From: Deferribacteraceae bacterium UBA6793
GTDB taxonomy: Bacteria; Chrysiogenota; Deferribacteres; Deferribacterales; Geovibrionaceae
Reading direction: 5' to 3'
Assembly: GCA_002452405.1 (NCBI GenBank)
Contig: DKFP01000008.1
Location: 1-64,000, forward strand
DNA length: 64,000 nt
The position numbers and the translations under genes were made by a program. The notes under the pieces are model-generated. The model did no database searches and was not told where the DNA came from. It saw nothing but the letters and a program-made list of their open reading frames with translations. Positions 7,950 to 15,891 of this stretch are shown here, piece after piece. How positions within the stretch are numbered: position 1 is the stretch's first letter; each line of letters begins with the position of its first letter.

Positions 7950-9320
7950 ATGAGACTGGCAATTCAGCAGCTTACGGAAGAGCCGGGCTGTGATCATAAC
8001 CAAAAAAAGACGGCAGAGCAGAAGAAAGAAGCATGTAAAAAGCCCACACCAGGTGCAACGGCAGGCGGATGCGCTTTCGATGGCGCACAGATTGTCCTGC
8101 TCCCCGTTGCGGATGCGGCACACATCATACATGGTCCGATAACATGCTGCGGACAGAGCTATAACAACAGAGGTACCCGCACCCATATGGGCAACCTTCA
8201 CCAATACGGAATGACCACCGATATGAACGAGCTGGACATAGTGTTCGGCGGCGAAAAGAAGCTGAAAGAGTCGGTGCGTTATGTTGCGCGTAAATTCAAC
8301 CCGAAAGCAATCTTTATCTACTCAACCTGTGTGACGGCTATGACAGGCGAGGATATACACGCGGTTGCAAAAGAGATGACCGAAGAGCTGAGTATGCAGA
8401 TTATTCCGGTTGATTCGCCCGGATTTTCCGGCAGCAAGAACCTCGGCAACAAGTTTGCGGGACATTCACTGATAAACCACGTTATAGGCACAAAAGAGCC
8501 GGAGAGCGTTCCCATGTTCCCCATAAACCTCATAGGGGAATACAACATCGCCGGAGAACTTTTTCAGGTTGAACCGCTTTTTGAAGAGCTGGGGATAACT
8601 CTTTTCAGCAAAATGACAGGCAACGCGACATATGAGGAGCTGTGCCACGCTCACCGCTCGAAACTCAGCGTGGTCATATGCAGCCGGGCTCTTATCTCCC
8701 TTGCCCGTCAGTTGGACGACAAATACGGTATACCCTATTTCGAAGGTTCGTTCTACGGCATGGGCGAGACCAAAAAAACGCTCATGAAGATTGCGGAGAT
8801 GATGGGCAGCGACCTTCTGAAAAAGAAGGTGGAAGAGCTTACCGCCCGCAAAGAGAAGGAGACTTTTGATAAACTGGCACCCTATCTGCCAATAATGAAA
8901 GGCAAAAAGGTGCTTGTTTACACTGGCGGAGTCAAAAGCTGGTCGATTCTGAAACAGCTTGAGGAAATGGGCATGGAGGTAATTAAATCCAGCACCAGAA
9001 AATCCACAGAAGAGGACATCGCCAGAATACTTGAATATTTCGAAGGAAACGAAGACGGTCTGATGCCCAAAGGGGACGGAAAGACCCTGCTTAAATATAT
9101 GAAAGAGTACGATGCCGACCTGTTCCTTGCGGGCGGGCGCAACATGTACAATGCCATGAAGGGACAGGTTCCTTTCGTGGATGTGAATCAGGAGAGACAC
9201 TTTGCCTTTGCGGGATACGAAGGTTCGCTGGTTCTTGCACAGAAGATATGCGGCACGCTGACATCGCCCGTGTTTTCGCTGGTTAAGAAGCCCGCTCCGT
9301 GGGAGGTCAGCTTTGGTTAA
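7950..9320 (+). CDS. nifE: FeMo-cofactor scaffold protein NifE
   Basis: NifE forms the alpha2-beta2 NifEN scaffold on which the NifB-co precursor matures with molybdenum and homocitrate. It is a NifD paralogue: ATAGGCAFDGAQ, HIIHGPITCCGQSY, STCVTAMTGEDI and SPGFSGSKNLGNKFAG are visible. The N-terminal 40 residues are rich in lysine and cysteine. GGAG at 7941-7944 fixes the start. It overlaps nifN by 8 bp. A 300-residue open frame on the opposite strand is a shadow. Confidence 0.96.
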   Translation: MRLAIQQLTEEPGCDHNQKKTAEQKKEACKKPTPGATAGGCAFDGAQIVLLPVADAAHIIHGPITCCGQSYNNRGTRTHMGNLHQYGMTTDMNELDIVFGGEKKLKESVRYVARKFNPKAIFIYSTCVTAMTGEDIHAVAKEMTEELSMQIIPVDSPGFSGSKNLGNKFAGHSLINHVIGTKEPESVPMFPINLIGEYNIAGELFQVEPLFEELGITLFSKMTGNATYEELCHAHRSKLSVVICSRALISLARQLDDKYGIPYFEGSFYGMGETKKTLMKIAEMMGSDLLKKKVEELTARKEKETFDKLAPYLPIMKGKKVLVYTGGVKSWSILKQLEEMGMEVIKSSTRKSTEEDIARILEYFEGNEDGLMPKGDGKTLLKYMKEYDADLFLAGGRNMYNAMKGQVPFVDVNQERHFAFAGYEGSLVLAQKICGTLTSPVFSLVKKPAPWEVSFG

Positions 9321-10623
9321 GATAATAGAAAAGCCGCTGTCCGTTAACCCGCTGAAAAAAGGCTCCATAATGGGTGCGATAACCGCATTTCTGGGAATGC
9401 ACAGAGTTATGCCTCTTGTTCACGGCGCACAGGGATGCATGGCTTTTACAAAGAACTTCCTGACACAGCATTATCGGGAGGTTACTCCCATGCAGTCCAC
9501 CGCTGTGTTCGATATAGCCACCATAATCGGCGACGACAGCAACCTCCACGAAGGTATAGCCAACGTTATTGATAAACAGAAACCCGATTTCATAGGATTG
9601 GTCACGACAGGTATGACAGAGGTTCGCGGGGACGATATCAAAGGGAGCCTCATCCGCTTCCGCGAGAAATACCCGCAGTACGACAGCACTCCGGTTGTTC
9701 CCGTCGCCTGCCCGGATTTCAAAGGGGATGCTGAAACAGGATACGGTGCTGCATGTGCCGCCACCCTTGCACTTCTCATAGAACCTGCGGTGCGCACGGA
9801 CTACAGAACCAGAAGGATGGTGAATATACTTGCGGGGATGCACCTTACTTCCGGAGATATCGACTGGCTTAAACGCGTTTTCGAGGGTTTCGGACTGGAT
9901 GTGATAGTCTACCCCGACCTGTCCGCAAGTATGGGCGGTCAGGTGAATCACTTCTACGGTTTGCCGGAGGAGGGAACCTCCATCGACACAATAAAGAAGA
10001 TGGGACACGCCGATTTCTCCATAGTTGTTGGCGGCTGTATGGAAGCGTCAGCGGATATACTGCTTGAGCGCTGCACGGTCCCCTATAAAAAATTCGATTC
10101 GCTCACAGGCATCGAAGCGTCAGATGAACTCGTTTCGTGGCTGATGGACTATACCGGAAAACAGGCTCCCGGCTGGCTGAGGATTCAGCGCCAGAGGGCT
10201 GTTGATGCACTGCTTGACGCGCATTTCAGTTTCAGCGGCAAATCGTTTTCCATAGCCGGAGAACCGGATCTGCTTTACGGTCTCGGCAACTATCTCACAA
10301 AGGAGATGGGAATAAGACTGGAAACCGCTGTCACCACCGCCCGCCATGGCATGTTTGAAAACCTTCCTGCGGATAACATAATAATGGGCGATCTGGAAGA
10401 CCTTGAAGACTATTCAAAGGCTTCCGACTTTATAATCGCCAGTTCAAACGCAATACCGATGTGTCACAGAGCGCATAAGCCGCTATATCGTGTCGGGTAT
10501 CCCGTAAAGGACTATCTGGGGCACTTCCACAGAACCTTTATCGGCTACTACGGCGCTATGATGCTTGCCTTTGACATAGGAAATATATGCATGACCCTCG
10601 ACATAGAAAGGTCGGGTCACTAG
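9313..10623 (+). CDS. nifN: FeMo-cofactor scaffold protein NifN
   Basis: NifN is the NifK-like partner of NifE. Visible blocks: PLKKGSIMGAITAFLG, HGAQGCMAFTKNFLTQH, GLVTTGMTEVRGDDIKG and CPDFKGDAETGYGAA. The start is a TTG inside the end of nifE, with GGAGG at 9302-9306 six bases upstream; no in-frame ATG would keep the conserved N terminus. Length 436. Overlap with nifE indicates paired synthesis of the two subunits. Confidence 0.95.
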   Translation: MVKIIEKPLSVNPLKKGSIMGAITAFLGMHRVMPLVHGAQGCMAFTKNFLTQHYREVTPMQSTAVFDIATIIGDDSNLHEGIANVIDKQKPDFIGLVTTGMTEVRGDDIKGSLIRFREKYPQYDSTPVVPVACPDFKGDAETGYGAACAATLALLIEPAVRTDYRTRRMVNILAGMHLTSGDIDWLKRVFEGFGLDVIVYPDLSASMGGQVNHFYGLPEEGTSIDTIKKMGHADFSIVVGGCMEASADILLERCTVPYKKFDSLTGIEASDELVSWLMDYTGKQAPGWLRIQRQRAVDALLDAHFSFSGKSFSIAGEPDLLYGLGNYLTKEMGIRLETAVTTARHGMFENLPADNIIMGDLEDLEDYSKASDFIIASSNAIPMCHRAHKPLYRVGYPVKDYLGHFHRTFIGYYGAMMLAFDIGNICMTLDIERSGH

Positions 10624-10633
10624 GGGGATTTTT

Positions 10634-11014
10634 ATGAAAATAGGCTTCTGTACAAACGATCTCAAGACCGTGGACGAACACTACGGCAGAGCGACAAAGG
10701 TCGCCATCTATGAAATAGATGAAAAATCCTATACCCTGAGCGAAGTGCGCGAGTTTGCAGAACAGGACGAAGGCGCGGAGCATAAACTGGACACAGGCTC
10801 AAAAGCAGAGAAACTTTCAGATTGCGCAATACTTTACGTCGCACAAATAGGCGGTCCCGCCGCTGCACACGTCATAAAGAACAAGATACACCCCGTTAAG
10901 GTGAATGACCCGGTTCCGATTGCGGAGATTCTGGAAAATCTCAAGACAACTCTGGCTGGAAATCCCGCTCCGTGGCTGAAAAAAGCTCTTTACAGAGACA
11001 GACAGCCGGAATAA
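10634..11014 (+). CDS. nifX: NifX, FeMo-cofactor carrier
   Basis: 126 residues of the dinitrogenase iron-molybdenum cofactor-binding family: IGFCTNDLKTVDEHYGRA at the N terminus, then ILYVAQIGGPAAAHVIKNKI, written here as ILYVAQIGGP and AAHVIKNKI. NifX binds NifB-co and passes it to NifEN. The C-terminal NPAPWLKKAL tail is typical. It follows nifN by 10 bp with an AGGGGG site. Confidence 0.93.
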   Translation: MKIGFCTNDLKTVDEHYGRATKVAIYEIDEKSYTLSEVREFAEQDEGAEHKLDTGSKAEKLSDCAILYVAQIGGPAAAHVIKNKIHPVKVNDPVPIAEILENLKTTLAGNPAPWLKKALYRDRQPE

Positions 11015-11023
11015 GGGGATTTT

Positions 11024-11452
11024 ATGTCTAAAACTTTCAGGGATGTCCTGATAATCAAGATACGTTCCCACGATCCGCACAACATATGGAAAAATGTGGC
11101 GGACGAGACGCTGATGTCGAGATATTACGTTGTCACCAAAGAAGATAAAAAGAAGATTGATGCCTTTACGGTGATTTCTCCGGAAACCGTGGCAAAGATA
11201 CGCCTTTATTACGAGGCGGTGGCGCTTTATGTTGAGGAACTGAGCGGCAGAATGATAATCACCGTTCTGGATATCAACACCGAAGGGTTCGGCAGGGCGC
11301 TTCTGGTCCACGAGGACTATATCCTCTTGCAGAAGTTTCACCGCAATGCGCATAAGTTCGGGTTCGCCACCCTTGAAGATGCTGTTGAAGAGGGCGAAAC
11401 CCTCGCCGCCAAAGCAATTGAAAAATCAAAAAGTTTTAATCTGCCGGAATAA
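11024..11452 (+). CDS. NifX-associated nitrogen fixation protein (DUF269)
   Basis: 142 residues of the DUF269 family that follows nifX in many nif operons. Visible traits are MSRYYVVTKEDKKKID, a mid-region with FGRALLVHEDYILLQKFH, and the C-terminal end KSFNLPE. Its role is not settled; a part in cofactor trafficking is inferred from constant linkage to nifX. It is the last gene of the operon, with a GC-rich hairpin 6 bp downstream. Confidence 0.88.
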   Translation: MSKTFRDVLIIKIRSHDPHNIWKNVADETLMSRYYVVTKEDKKKIDAFTVISPETVAKIRLYYEAVALYVEELSGRMIITVLDINTEGFGRALLVHEDYILLQKFHRNAHKFGFATLEDAVEEGETLAAKAIEKSKSFNLPE

Positions 11453-11457
11453 AGTCA

Positions 11458-11475
11458 AGCCCCCTGAAGGGGGCT
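11458..11475 (+). terminator. nif operon terminator hairpin, first copy
   Basis: AGCCCCCT and AGGGGGCT form an 8-bp stem just after the last nif gene. An identical 18-mer occurs at 11661-11678, on the other side of the repeat element. Confidence 0.65.
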
Positions 11476-11484
11476 GCAGACTTA

Positions 11485-11652
11485 TGACAAAATTTTATAA
11501 ATATGAGATTGCTTCGCTTTATTCGACAAATAGTTTAAAGTGGACTCATTCAGCCTTCGGCTAGTGCTCGCAAAGACGAAAGGAAAAAACAGTCTCTGCG
11601 AGGAACTTAGCGACGAAGCAGTCTCATTGATTTAATAAAATCCGAGTTGTCA
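11485..11652. repeat. Dispersed MITE-like repeat, copy A
   Basis: About 168 bp with ends TGACAAA (11485-11491) and TTGTCA (11647-11652). Inner inverted ends are GAGATTGCTTCG and CGAAGCAGTCTC. The core has ATTCGACAAATAGTTTAAAG and GCCTTCGGCTAGTGCTCGCA. Identical terminator hairpins flank it. It has no coding capacity. Confidence 0.8.
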
Positions 11653-11660
11653 ACAACCTG

Positions 11661-11678
11661 AGCCCCCTGAAGGGGGCT
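11661..11678. repeat. Second copy of the nif terminator hairpin
   Basis: The same 18-mer as 11458-11475, directly right of repeat copy A. CAGACTTATG follows both copies, so the duplicated block is longer than the hairpin alone. Confidence 0.65.
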
Positions 11679-11705
11679 ACAGACTTATGTCAGAAGGTCA
11701 TAATA

Positions 11706-12290
11706 TTAAAATCCGAAACGTCTGTTACGTTCCTCGTGCATAAAGTGCGAATCGTCGCGTCTGCCGTGGGCGGGTCTGTGTTCGTGGCAGCAATGCCGCT
11801 CCCTTTCACCGCCGTGCCCGTGCATATGTCCGCCGTGAACGAGTTTTCCGCCTTTCTCTTCCAGATTTGAGGTGAGTTTCTCCAAAATGCTGAGAAACTG
11901 CGTCTGTTCCTCCTCTGTAAGTGAGCCGAAGAGCGCTCCGGACATTTCAAGTATAGCGGCTTTAGATGCTTTGAGGGCTTTTTCACCCTTTTCAGCCAGA
12001 AAGATGCGCATAACGCGCTGATCGTTTTCGTCCTGTCTGCGTTCGATGAGTCCGGACTGTTCCAGCTTCACCAGCATCTCTGTCATTGAAGAGGGGCGCA
12101 TATCCAGTATCTCCGCCAGCTCAGACTGCTTTGCACCGACATTCTCCGCAATGATTGAAAGCAGATGTCCCTGCCCGCGGTGAACCCTGTGGTCGTGCAT
12201 GTCGTGCGTATGTTTGTGGCTCTCTCTGTGCACCAGCCTTGACAGGCGGATGAAGGTCGAAAGAATTTTTGGTGAAACTTTATCCATCAT
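11706..12290 (-). CDS. MarR-family transcriptional regulator with His-rich ends
   Basis: 194 residues. The winged-helix core (about residues 40-135) has the MarR blocks QSELAEILDMRPSSMTEMLVKL, split here as QSELAEILDM and RPSSMTEMLVKL, and LIERRQDENDQRVMRIFL. An N-terminal stretch, HRESHKHTHDMHDHRVH, and a C-terminal tail (about 150-190) are packed with histidine and two cysteines, suggesting metal binding (zinc, nickel or copper). It probably represses itself through two palindromes just upstream. No partner gene adjoins, since repeats lie on both sides. Confidence 0.85.
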   Translation of the reverse strand: MMDKVSPKILSTFIRLSRLVHRESHKHTHDMHDHRVHRGQGHLLSIIAENVGAKQSELAEILDMRPSSMTEMLVKLEQSGLIERRQDENDQRVMRIFLAEKGEKALKASKAAILEMSGALFGSLTEEEQTQFLSILEKLTSNLEEKGGKLVHGGHMHGHGGERERHCCHEHRPAHGRRDDSHFMHEERNRRFGF

Positions 12291-12309
12291 AATACTCCAT
12301 GATATTTAT

Positions 12310-12321
12310 TTAGGTGCCTAA
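12310..12321. promoter_or_regulatory. Operator palindrome 1 of the MarR gene
   Basis: TTAGGTGCCTAA lies 20 bp upstream of the MarR start codon. Its near-twin lies 54 bp further on. MarR proteins commonly bind such inverted repeats at their own promoters. Confidence 0.6.
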
Positions 12322-12363
12322 TGAAAAAATAGTCTATGAGCTTATAGAAGTCAAGGGTTTTGT

Positions 12364-12375
12364 TCAGGTACCTAA
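12364..12375. promoter_or_regulatory. Operator palindrome 2 of the MarR gene
   Basis: TCAGGTACCTAA is a second copy of the site. Together the two would bracket the promoter. Confidence 0.55.
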
Positions 12376-12395
12376 TTAAAATAATGGAGAAATGA

Positions 12396-12414
12396 AAGGC
12401 TCCGCAGGGAGCCT
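12396..12414. repeat. Hairpin AGGCTCC/GGAGCCT, left copy
   Basis: This stem is repeated exactly at 12646-12664, on the other side of repeat copy B. It differs in sequence from the hairpin pair around copy A. Confidence 0.6.
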
Positions 12415-12422
12415 CAGACTGA

Positions 12423-12637
12423 TGACAAAGGCTTATAAATACGAGATTGCTTCGCTTTATTCGACAAATAGTTTAAAGTGGACTCATTTCAGCAAGCTCG
12501 GTACAGAAACATTTGCAAAAATAGGCAAATGTTTTCAGCCTTCGGCTAGTGCTCGCAAAGACGAAAGGAAAAAACGTCTCTGCGAGGAGTTTAGCGACGA
12601 AGCAGTCTCAACGATTTAATAAAATCCGAGTTTGTCA
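12423..12637. repeat. Dispersed MITE-like repeat, copy B
   Basis: About 215 bp, ends TGACAAA (12423-12429) and TTTGTCA (12631-12637). It has the same core as copy A but about 46 bp of extra internal sequence that includes its own inverted repeat (ACATTTGC / GCAAATGT). Confidence 0.8.
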
Positions 12638-12645
12638 ACAACCTG

Positions 12646-12667
12646 AAGGCTCCGCAGGGAGCCTTTT
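12646..12667 (+). terminator. Terminator-like hairpin, right copy
   Basis: AGGCTCC (12647-12653) pairs with GGAGCCT (12658-12664), followed by a short T run. It is identical to 12396-12414 and ends 10 bp from the convergent response-regulator stop. Confidence 0.55.
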
Positions 12668-12676
12668 AAAAGTTTA

Positions 12677-13369
12677 TCAGGCGGCTTCGAATTTATATCC
12701 GACGCCGTATACTGTCTGGATCACATCTTTATTGTTGAGCACCGCAGCTATCTTTTTGCGCAGGTTTTTAACGTGGCTGTCGATGGTACGCTCGTATCCT
12801 TCAAACTCGTACCCGTGTACGTTGGCGATCAGGTCTGTTCTGGAAAAAACTCTGCCGGGCTGTTTTGCCATGATGTAAAGCAGCTCGAACTCACTTCTGG
12901 TGAGCGAAAGGTCATTGCCGTTCACAGTGACCTGATATTTCGAAGGCTGAATAACGATGGGACCCGCGGTGAGCACGTCCTCCATTGCTTCAGGAGCCAG
13001 TCTGCGCAGCACAGCTTTTACCCTCGCCACAACTTCTCTCGGGCTGTATGGTTTGCAGATATAATCGTCTGCGCCAAGTTCAAGCCCGATAAGTCTGTCA
13101 ACCTCTTCAACTTTCGCTGTTGCCATGAGAATGGGCACATTTGAAAATTTGCGAACCTGTCTGCAAATCTCAAGACCGTCTGTGTCCGGGAGCATAAGGT
13201 CCAGCACAAGCGCGTCAGGAACAAGTCTTTTTATAGTCTCGACCGCTTTTGCTCCGGAATCCAGAATGTGCACCTCGAATCCGGACTGCTGAAAGTAGTC
13301 TTTCAGAATGGATGCTATTTGTGTTTCATCTTCGATTATAAGAACTTTTTTATTCATGTTCATCCTCAC
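12677..13369 (-). CDS. OmpR/PhoB-family response regulator
   Basis: 230 residues. The receiver domain (about 1-120) has the acidic pair IIEDE, the phospho-acceptor in LVLDLMLPDTDG and K in ICKPYSP. The C-terminal winged helix (about 135-228) has SRSEFELL-like LTRSEFELLYIMA and ends ..TVYGVGYKFEAA. It overlaps the kinase gene by 20 bp. Several start codons are clustered (ATG 13369, 13363, 13357); MNKKVLIIEDE is the conserved beginning. It may bind the 11-bp repeats upstream of the kinase gene. Confidence 0.92.
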   Translation of the reverse strand: MRMNMNKKVLIIEDETQIASILKDYFQQSGFEVHILDSGAKAVETIKRLVPDALVLDLMLPDTDGLEICRQVRKFSNVPILMATAKVEEVDRLIGLELGADDYICKPYSPREVVARVKAVLRRLAPEAMEDVLTAGPIVIQPSKYQVTVNGNDLSLTRSEFELLYIMAKQPGRVFSRTDLIANVHGYEFEGYERTIDSHVKNLRKKIAAVLNNKDVIQTVYGVGYKFEAA

Positions 13370-14807
13370 CCGGAAGAATTATTTCTATTCTGAGTCCACC
13401 CATTCCGCCGCTTACGGCTTTAATGGTGCCTCCGTGTTTTTCTATGATGTATCTGCATATTGCAAGCCCAAGTCCGCTGCCGCCTGTTTCGCGGTTTCTG
13501 GAAGTATCGGAACGGTAAAGTCTGTCAAACAGCATACAGAGCTGGTCGTCTGAAACGCCCGGTCCCGTGTCCTCAATGGTTGTTGTCACACCGACCTGAT
13601 TTTCCATACACGATATGAAGATGACACCCGGACTCTTGCTGTGTTTCAGCGAGTTTTCTATTATGTTTATGAACACCTGACGGAGTCTTGAAACGTCGCC
13701 TTTTACAAGTGTGTCTCCGCTTCGTATAATAGTACGTATTTCAAAACCGAACTCCTCGGCGCGGCTTCTATACAGCTCTACAACCTCCTCGGCGATCTGC
13801 TGAACGCTGACAGGTGCGAACTTGAAACGCATATTATCCGATTCCGCCATGGTTATCTCGTGAAGCTCGTTGACCAGTTTTATAAGTCTTGACACCTCAC
13901 CGTGCAAAATGTTCATAGTATCTACGTCCATCTTTCTCACACCGTCCTGCATCGCTTCAATGTTGCCCAGCAGAACGGACAACGGCGTGCGCAGTTCGTG
14001 AGAGATGTCTGAAATCCAGCGGTTCTGTTTTTGCTCATACATGCTCAGATCCTGCGCCATTTTGCGGAAATTTATGGCGAGATCCCCAAGTTCGTCGTTG
14101 GACATCTGTTTTATGTCGATGTCGAACTCTCTTGATGCCAGTTTTTTTGTTGCGTTTATCAGAACAGGAACGGGGGCAAGCAGTTTTTTAGCGAAAAACC
14201 ACGAAAGAATACCCGTGAGAACAATTATGATAACGGCGCTGAACAGCATCAGACTGAGCTGCTGACGCAGAAATCCGAGCGCCAGAGGGTGCGTAACCTG
14301 CGGCGGTTTACGGAGTCCGAGATATCCTACGGTTTTTTTGTGTGCTTCGATGGGGATGAAAACAAACTCGTCTTTATTATAATGGTCGCCGATTATAAGT
14401 TTCTTATCAGCATCCATTATCGTTATGAACGGGCGAAAATGGATGAAAGTCGCTATGTTCAGCTTATTGTCTTTGGTAAGAAAGACTTTTTTGAGCATCT
14501 CTATTTCTTTGATAGGCTCGTGTTTGTTGTCTTTGTCTCCCCCGAACGGAAACGGCGGCGGATTAAAAGCCATCGTTTTTTCAGGATGTTCCATAACCTG
14601 TTTTATCTCATCAAAATTTCCGTGAGTTTCATAATATTCCCCTAGTTTGTCTGCAAGCCAAGTGATCTCCTGCATCTTTGATTTTATGAGGTATTCTCTG
14701 AAATTAAAGTAGCCGAAATAGCCGACCATGAGTATCATGATTGACATGCTCACAACGACTGCGACAAGTGAAAGAGCGTATATTTTATAAAAGAGTCTGA
14801 TTTTCAT
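13350..14807 (-). CDS. Membrane sensor histidine kinase (CpxA/BaeS type)
   Basis: 485 residues. TM1 at about 10-32, a periplasmic domain of about 150 residues rich in lysine and proline, TM2 at about 188-210, HAMP, then HisKA with the H-box DISHELRTPLSVLLGN and HATPase boxes N (IIENSLKHS), G1 (IEDTGPGVSDD) and G2 (GGSGLGLAI). It signals to the overlapping response regulator. The stimulus is unknown. No efflux or envelope gene adjoins that would name it. Confidence 0.92.
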   Translation of the reverse strand: MKIRLFYKIYALSLVAVVVSMSIMILMVGYFGYFNFREYLIKSKMQEITWLADKLGEYYETHGNFDEIKQVMEHPEKTMAFNPPPFPFGGDKDNKHEPIKEIEMLKKVFLTKDNKLNIATFIHFRPFITIMDADKKLIIGDHYNKDEFVFIPIEAHKKTVGYLGLRKPPQVTHPLALGFLRQQLSLMLFSAVIIIVLTGILSWFFAKKLLAPVPVLINATKKLASREFDIDIKQMSNDELGDLAINFRKMAQDLSMYEQKQNRWISDISHELRTPLSVLLGNIEAMQDGVRKMDVDTMNILHGEVSRLIKLVNELHEITMAESDNMRFKFAPVSVQQIAEEVVELYRSRAEEFGFEIRTIIRSGDTLVKGDVSRLRQVFINIIENSLKHSKSPGVIFISCMENQVGVTTTIEDTGPGVSDDQLCMLFDRLYRSDTSRNRETGGSGLGLAICRYIIEKHGGTIKAVSGGMGGLRIEIILPGEDEHE

Positions 14808-14883
14808 GTGTCACCTGAGATAAAATAATCTTTACTGGCAGCAAAATCCAATAAAAAAATATAAACAGCCGTTCAAATACATG

Positions 14884-14916
14884 ATTTCTCCATAATTTCT
14901 CCACAATCTCGTGCTA
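14884..14916. promoter_or_regulatory. Tandem 11-bp repeats upstream of the two-component pair
   Basis: ATTTCTCCATA and ATTTCTCCACA are adjacent, followed by a weaker third unit ATCTCGTGCTA. They lie 77-110 bp upstream of the kinase start. OmpR/PhoB-type regulators bind tandem repeats with an 11-bp period, so autoregulation is plausible. Confidence 0.45.
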
Positions 14917-14986
14917 TCTTTTATTAAAGGAAAAAGGTAACGAACCTTTTATAACCTCCTTTAAAAAGTACTCCTTGCACGCCTTA

Positions 14987-15016
14987 GAAAAAGCGGCTTC
15001 ACAGCCGCTTTTTCAT
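14987..15016 (-). terminator. Terminator of the EF-hand gene
   Basis: AAAAAGCGGCT pairs with AGCCGCTTTTT around a short loop. It is symmetrical and can act on either strand; it follows the EF-hand gene on the minus strand. Confidence 0.75.
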
Positions 15017-15057
15017 TTTTGCGGTGTCGCAGACCGTAGCCCGCCTTTACTCAGTTA

Positions 15058-15666
15058 TTACGCCTCGTAGGAATTTTGTGAATAGAATCCCTGAAGGAGC
15101 TTGTCGATTGTGCTTTGGTATGCCGCATCTGTCGTTTCATCCGAATCGTCGGACTGTAACGACTGTAGCATACTCAGGTAATCTGTTGTGCCGGAGTCAC
15201 TGCTGCCGAAATATGAATCAGACGAACTGTCTGTGTCATCCGCTGAAAACAGGGAATCCAGACTGTTCTGAATGGAAGTCAGCAGATTTATTATGCTTGA
15301 GCTGGAGCTGTATTCGCTGTTTTCGTCTCCGTCTTCATTCGTCGGAGGAGGTCCCATTGGTGCGCCTTTCGGCTTTAGGTTCTCCGACTGCATAAGGCTT
15401 TGCAGCTCTTCGTCGCTGAAACTTCCGTCCCCGTCTGTGTCATATTCGTTGAAAAGGGATTCTCCATCCACTTCCTGTCCTGTTTTGGACGTAATGTCGT
15501 CTACCAGTGCAAGGAGTTCACTCTTGTCTACTGTCCCGTCCTGGCTTGTGTCAACCTTAGTGAAAAAAGATTCCGCACCCTTTGACTGCTGTTTTTCGGC
15601 AGAGAGCTTGCTTTGTGCATAGCTGTAAAGGGTGGAATTCTGGTTGCTTATGCTGCTGATACTCAT
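15058..15666 (-). CDS. EF-hand calcium-binding protein
   Basis: 202 residues, acidic and serine-rich. Two EF-hand loops are visible: DTSQDGTVDKSE (about residue 37) and DTDGDGSFSDEE (about residue 72), both with the D-x-D-x-D-G pattern and a terminal acidic residue. The C-terminal half is a low-complexity run of Ser, Asp and Gly with two short helices. No signal peptide or membrane segment is seen. It resembles bacterial EF-hand proteins of unknown role. A GGAGGG site precedes the ATG. Confidence 0.8.
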   Translation of the reverse strand: MSISSISNQNSTLYSYAQSKLSAEKQQSKGAESFFTKVDTSQDGTVDKSELLALVDDITSKTGQEVDGESLFNEYDTDGDGSFSDEELQSLMQSENLKPKGAPMGPPPTNEDGDENSEYSSSSSIINLLTSIQNSLDSLFSADDTDSSSDSYFGSSDSGTTDYLSMLQSLQSDDSDETTDAAYQSTIDKLLQGFYSQNSYEA

Positions 15667-15891
15667 TGTTTCCCTCCATTGTCTAGATAGGAGCAGCGGG
15701 AGAACAGGTCTGTGACACTATACTTTAAACCACATGTGTGAAGACAGTTTGCGTTGATTGTGTTAAAACGGTGGATGAGGTGGGCGCTTTCTAAAATGCG
15801 TATTGCTTTAGGTTCGAAATTCCAATATTATAATGAAAATCAGCAATGGGGCGTAAGCGTCCCGTTTTAAAGGGAAGCGGAACCATCGCAG

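Noticed and set aside
8466..9368. A 300-codon open frame on the minus strand inside nifE
   Set aside because: It lies wholly antisense to a full-length nifE with intact motifs, has no ribosome site and no recognisable domains.
12392..12619. Short plus-strand frames in the repeat (74-75 codons)
   Set aside because: The same peptide (YKYEIASLYSTNSLKWTH) appears in both repeat copies because the DNA is repeated; there is no ribosome site.
11485..12637. CRISPR array or insertion sequence
   Set aside because: The repeats are spread out, inverted and about 170-215 bp, with no spacers and no transposase frame.
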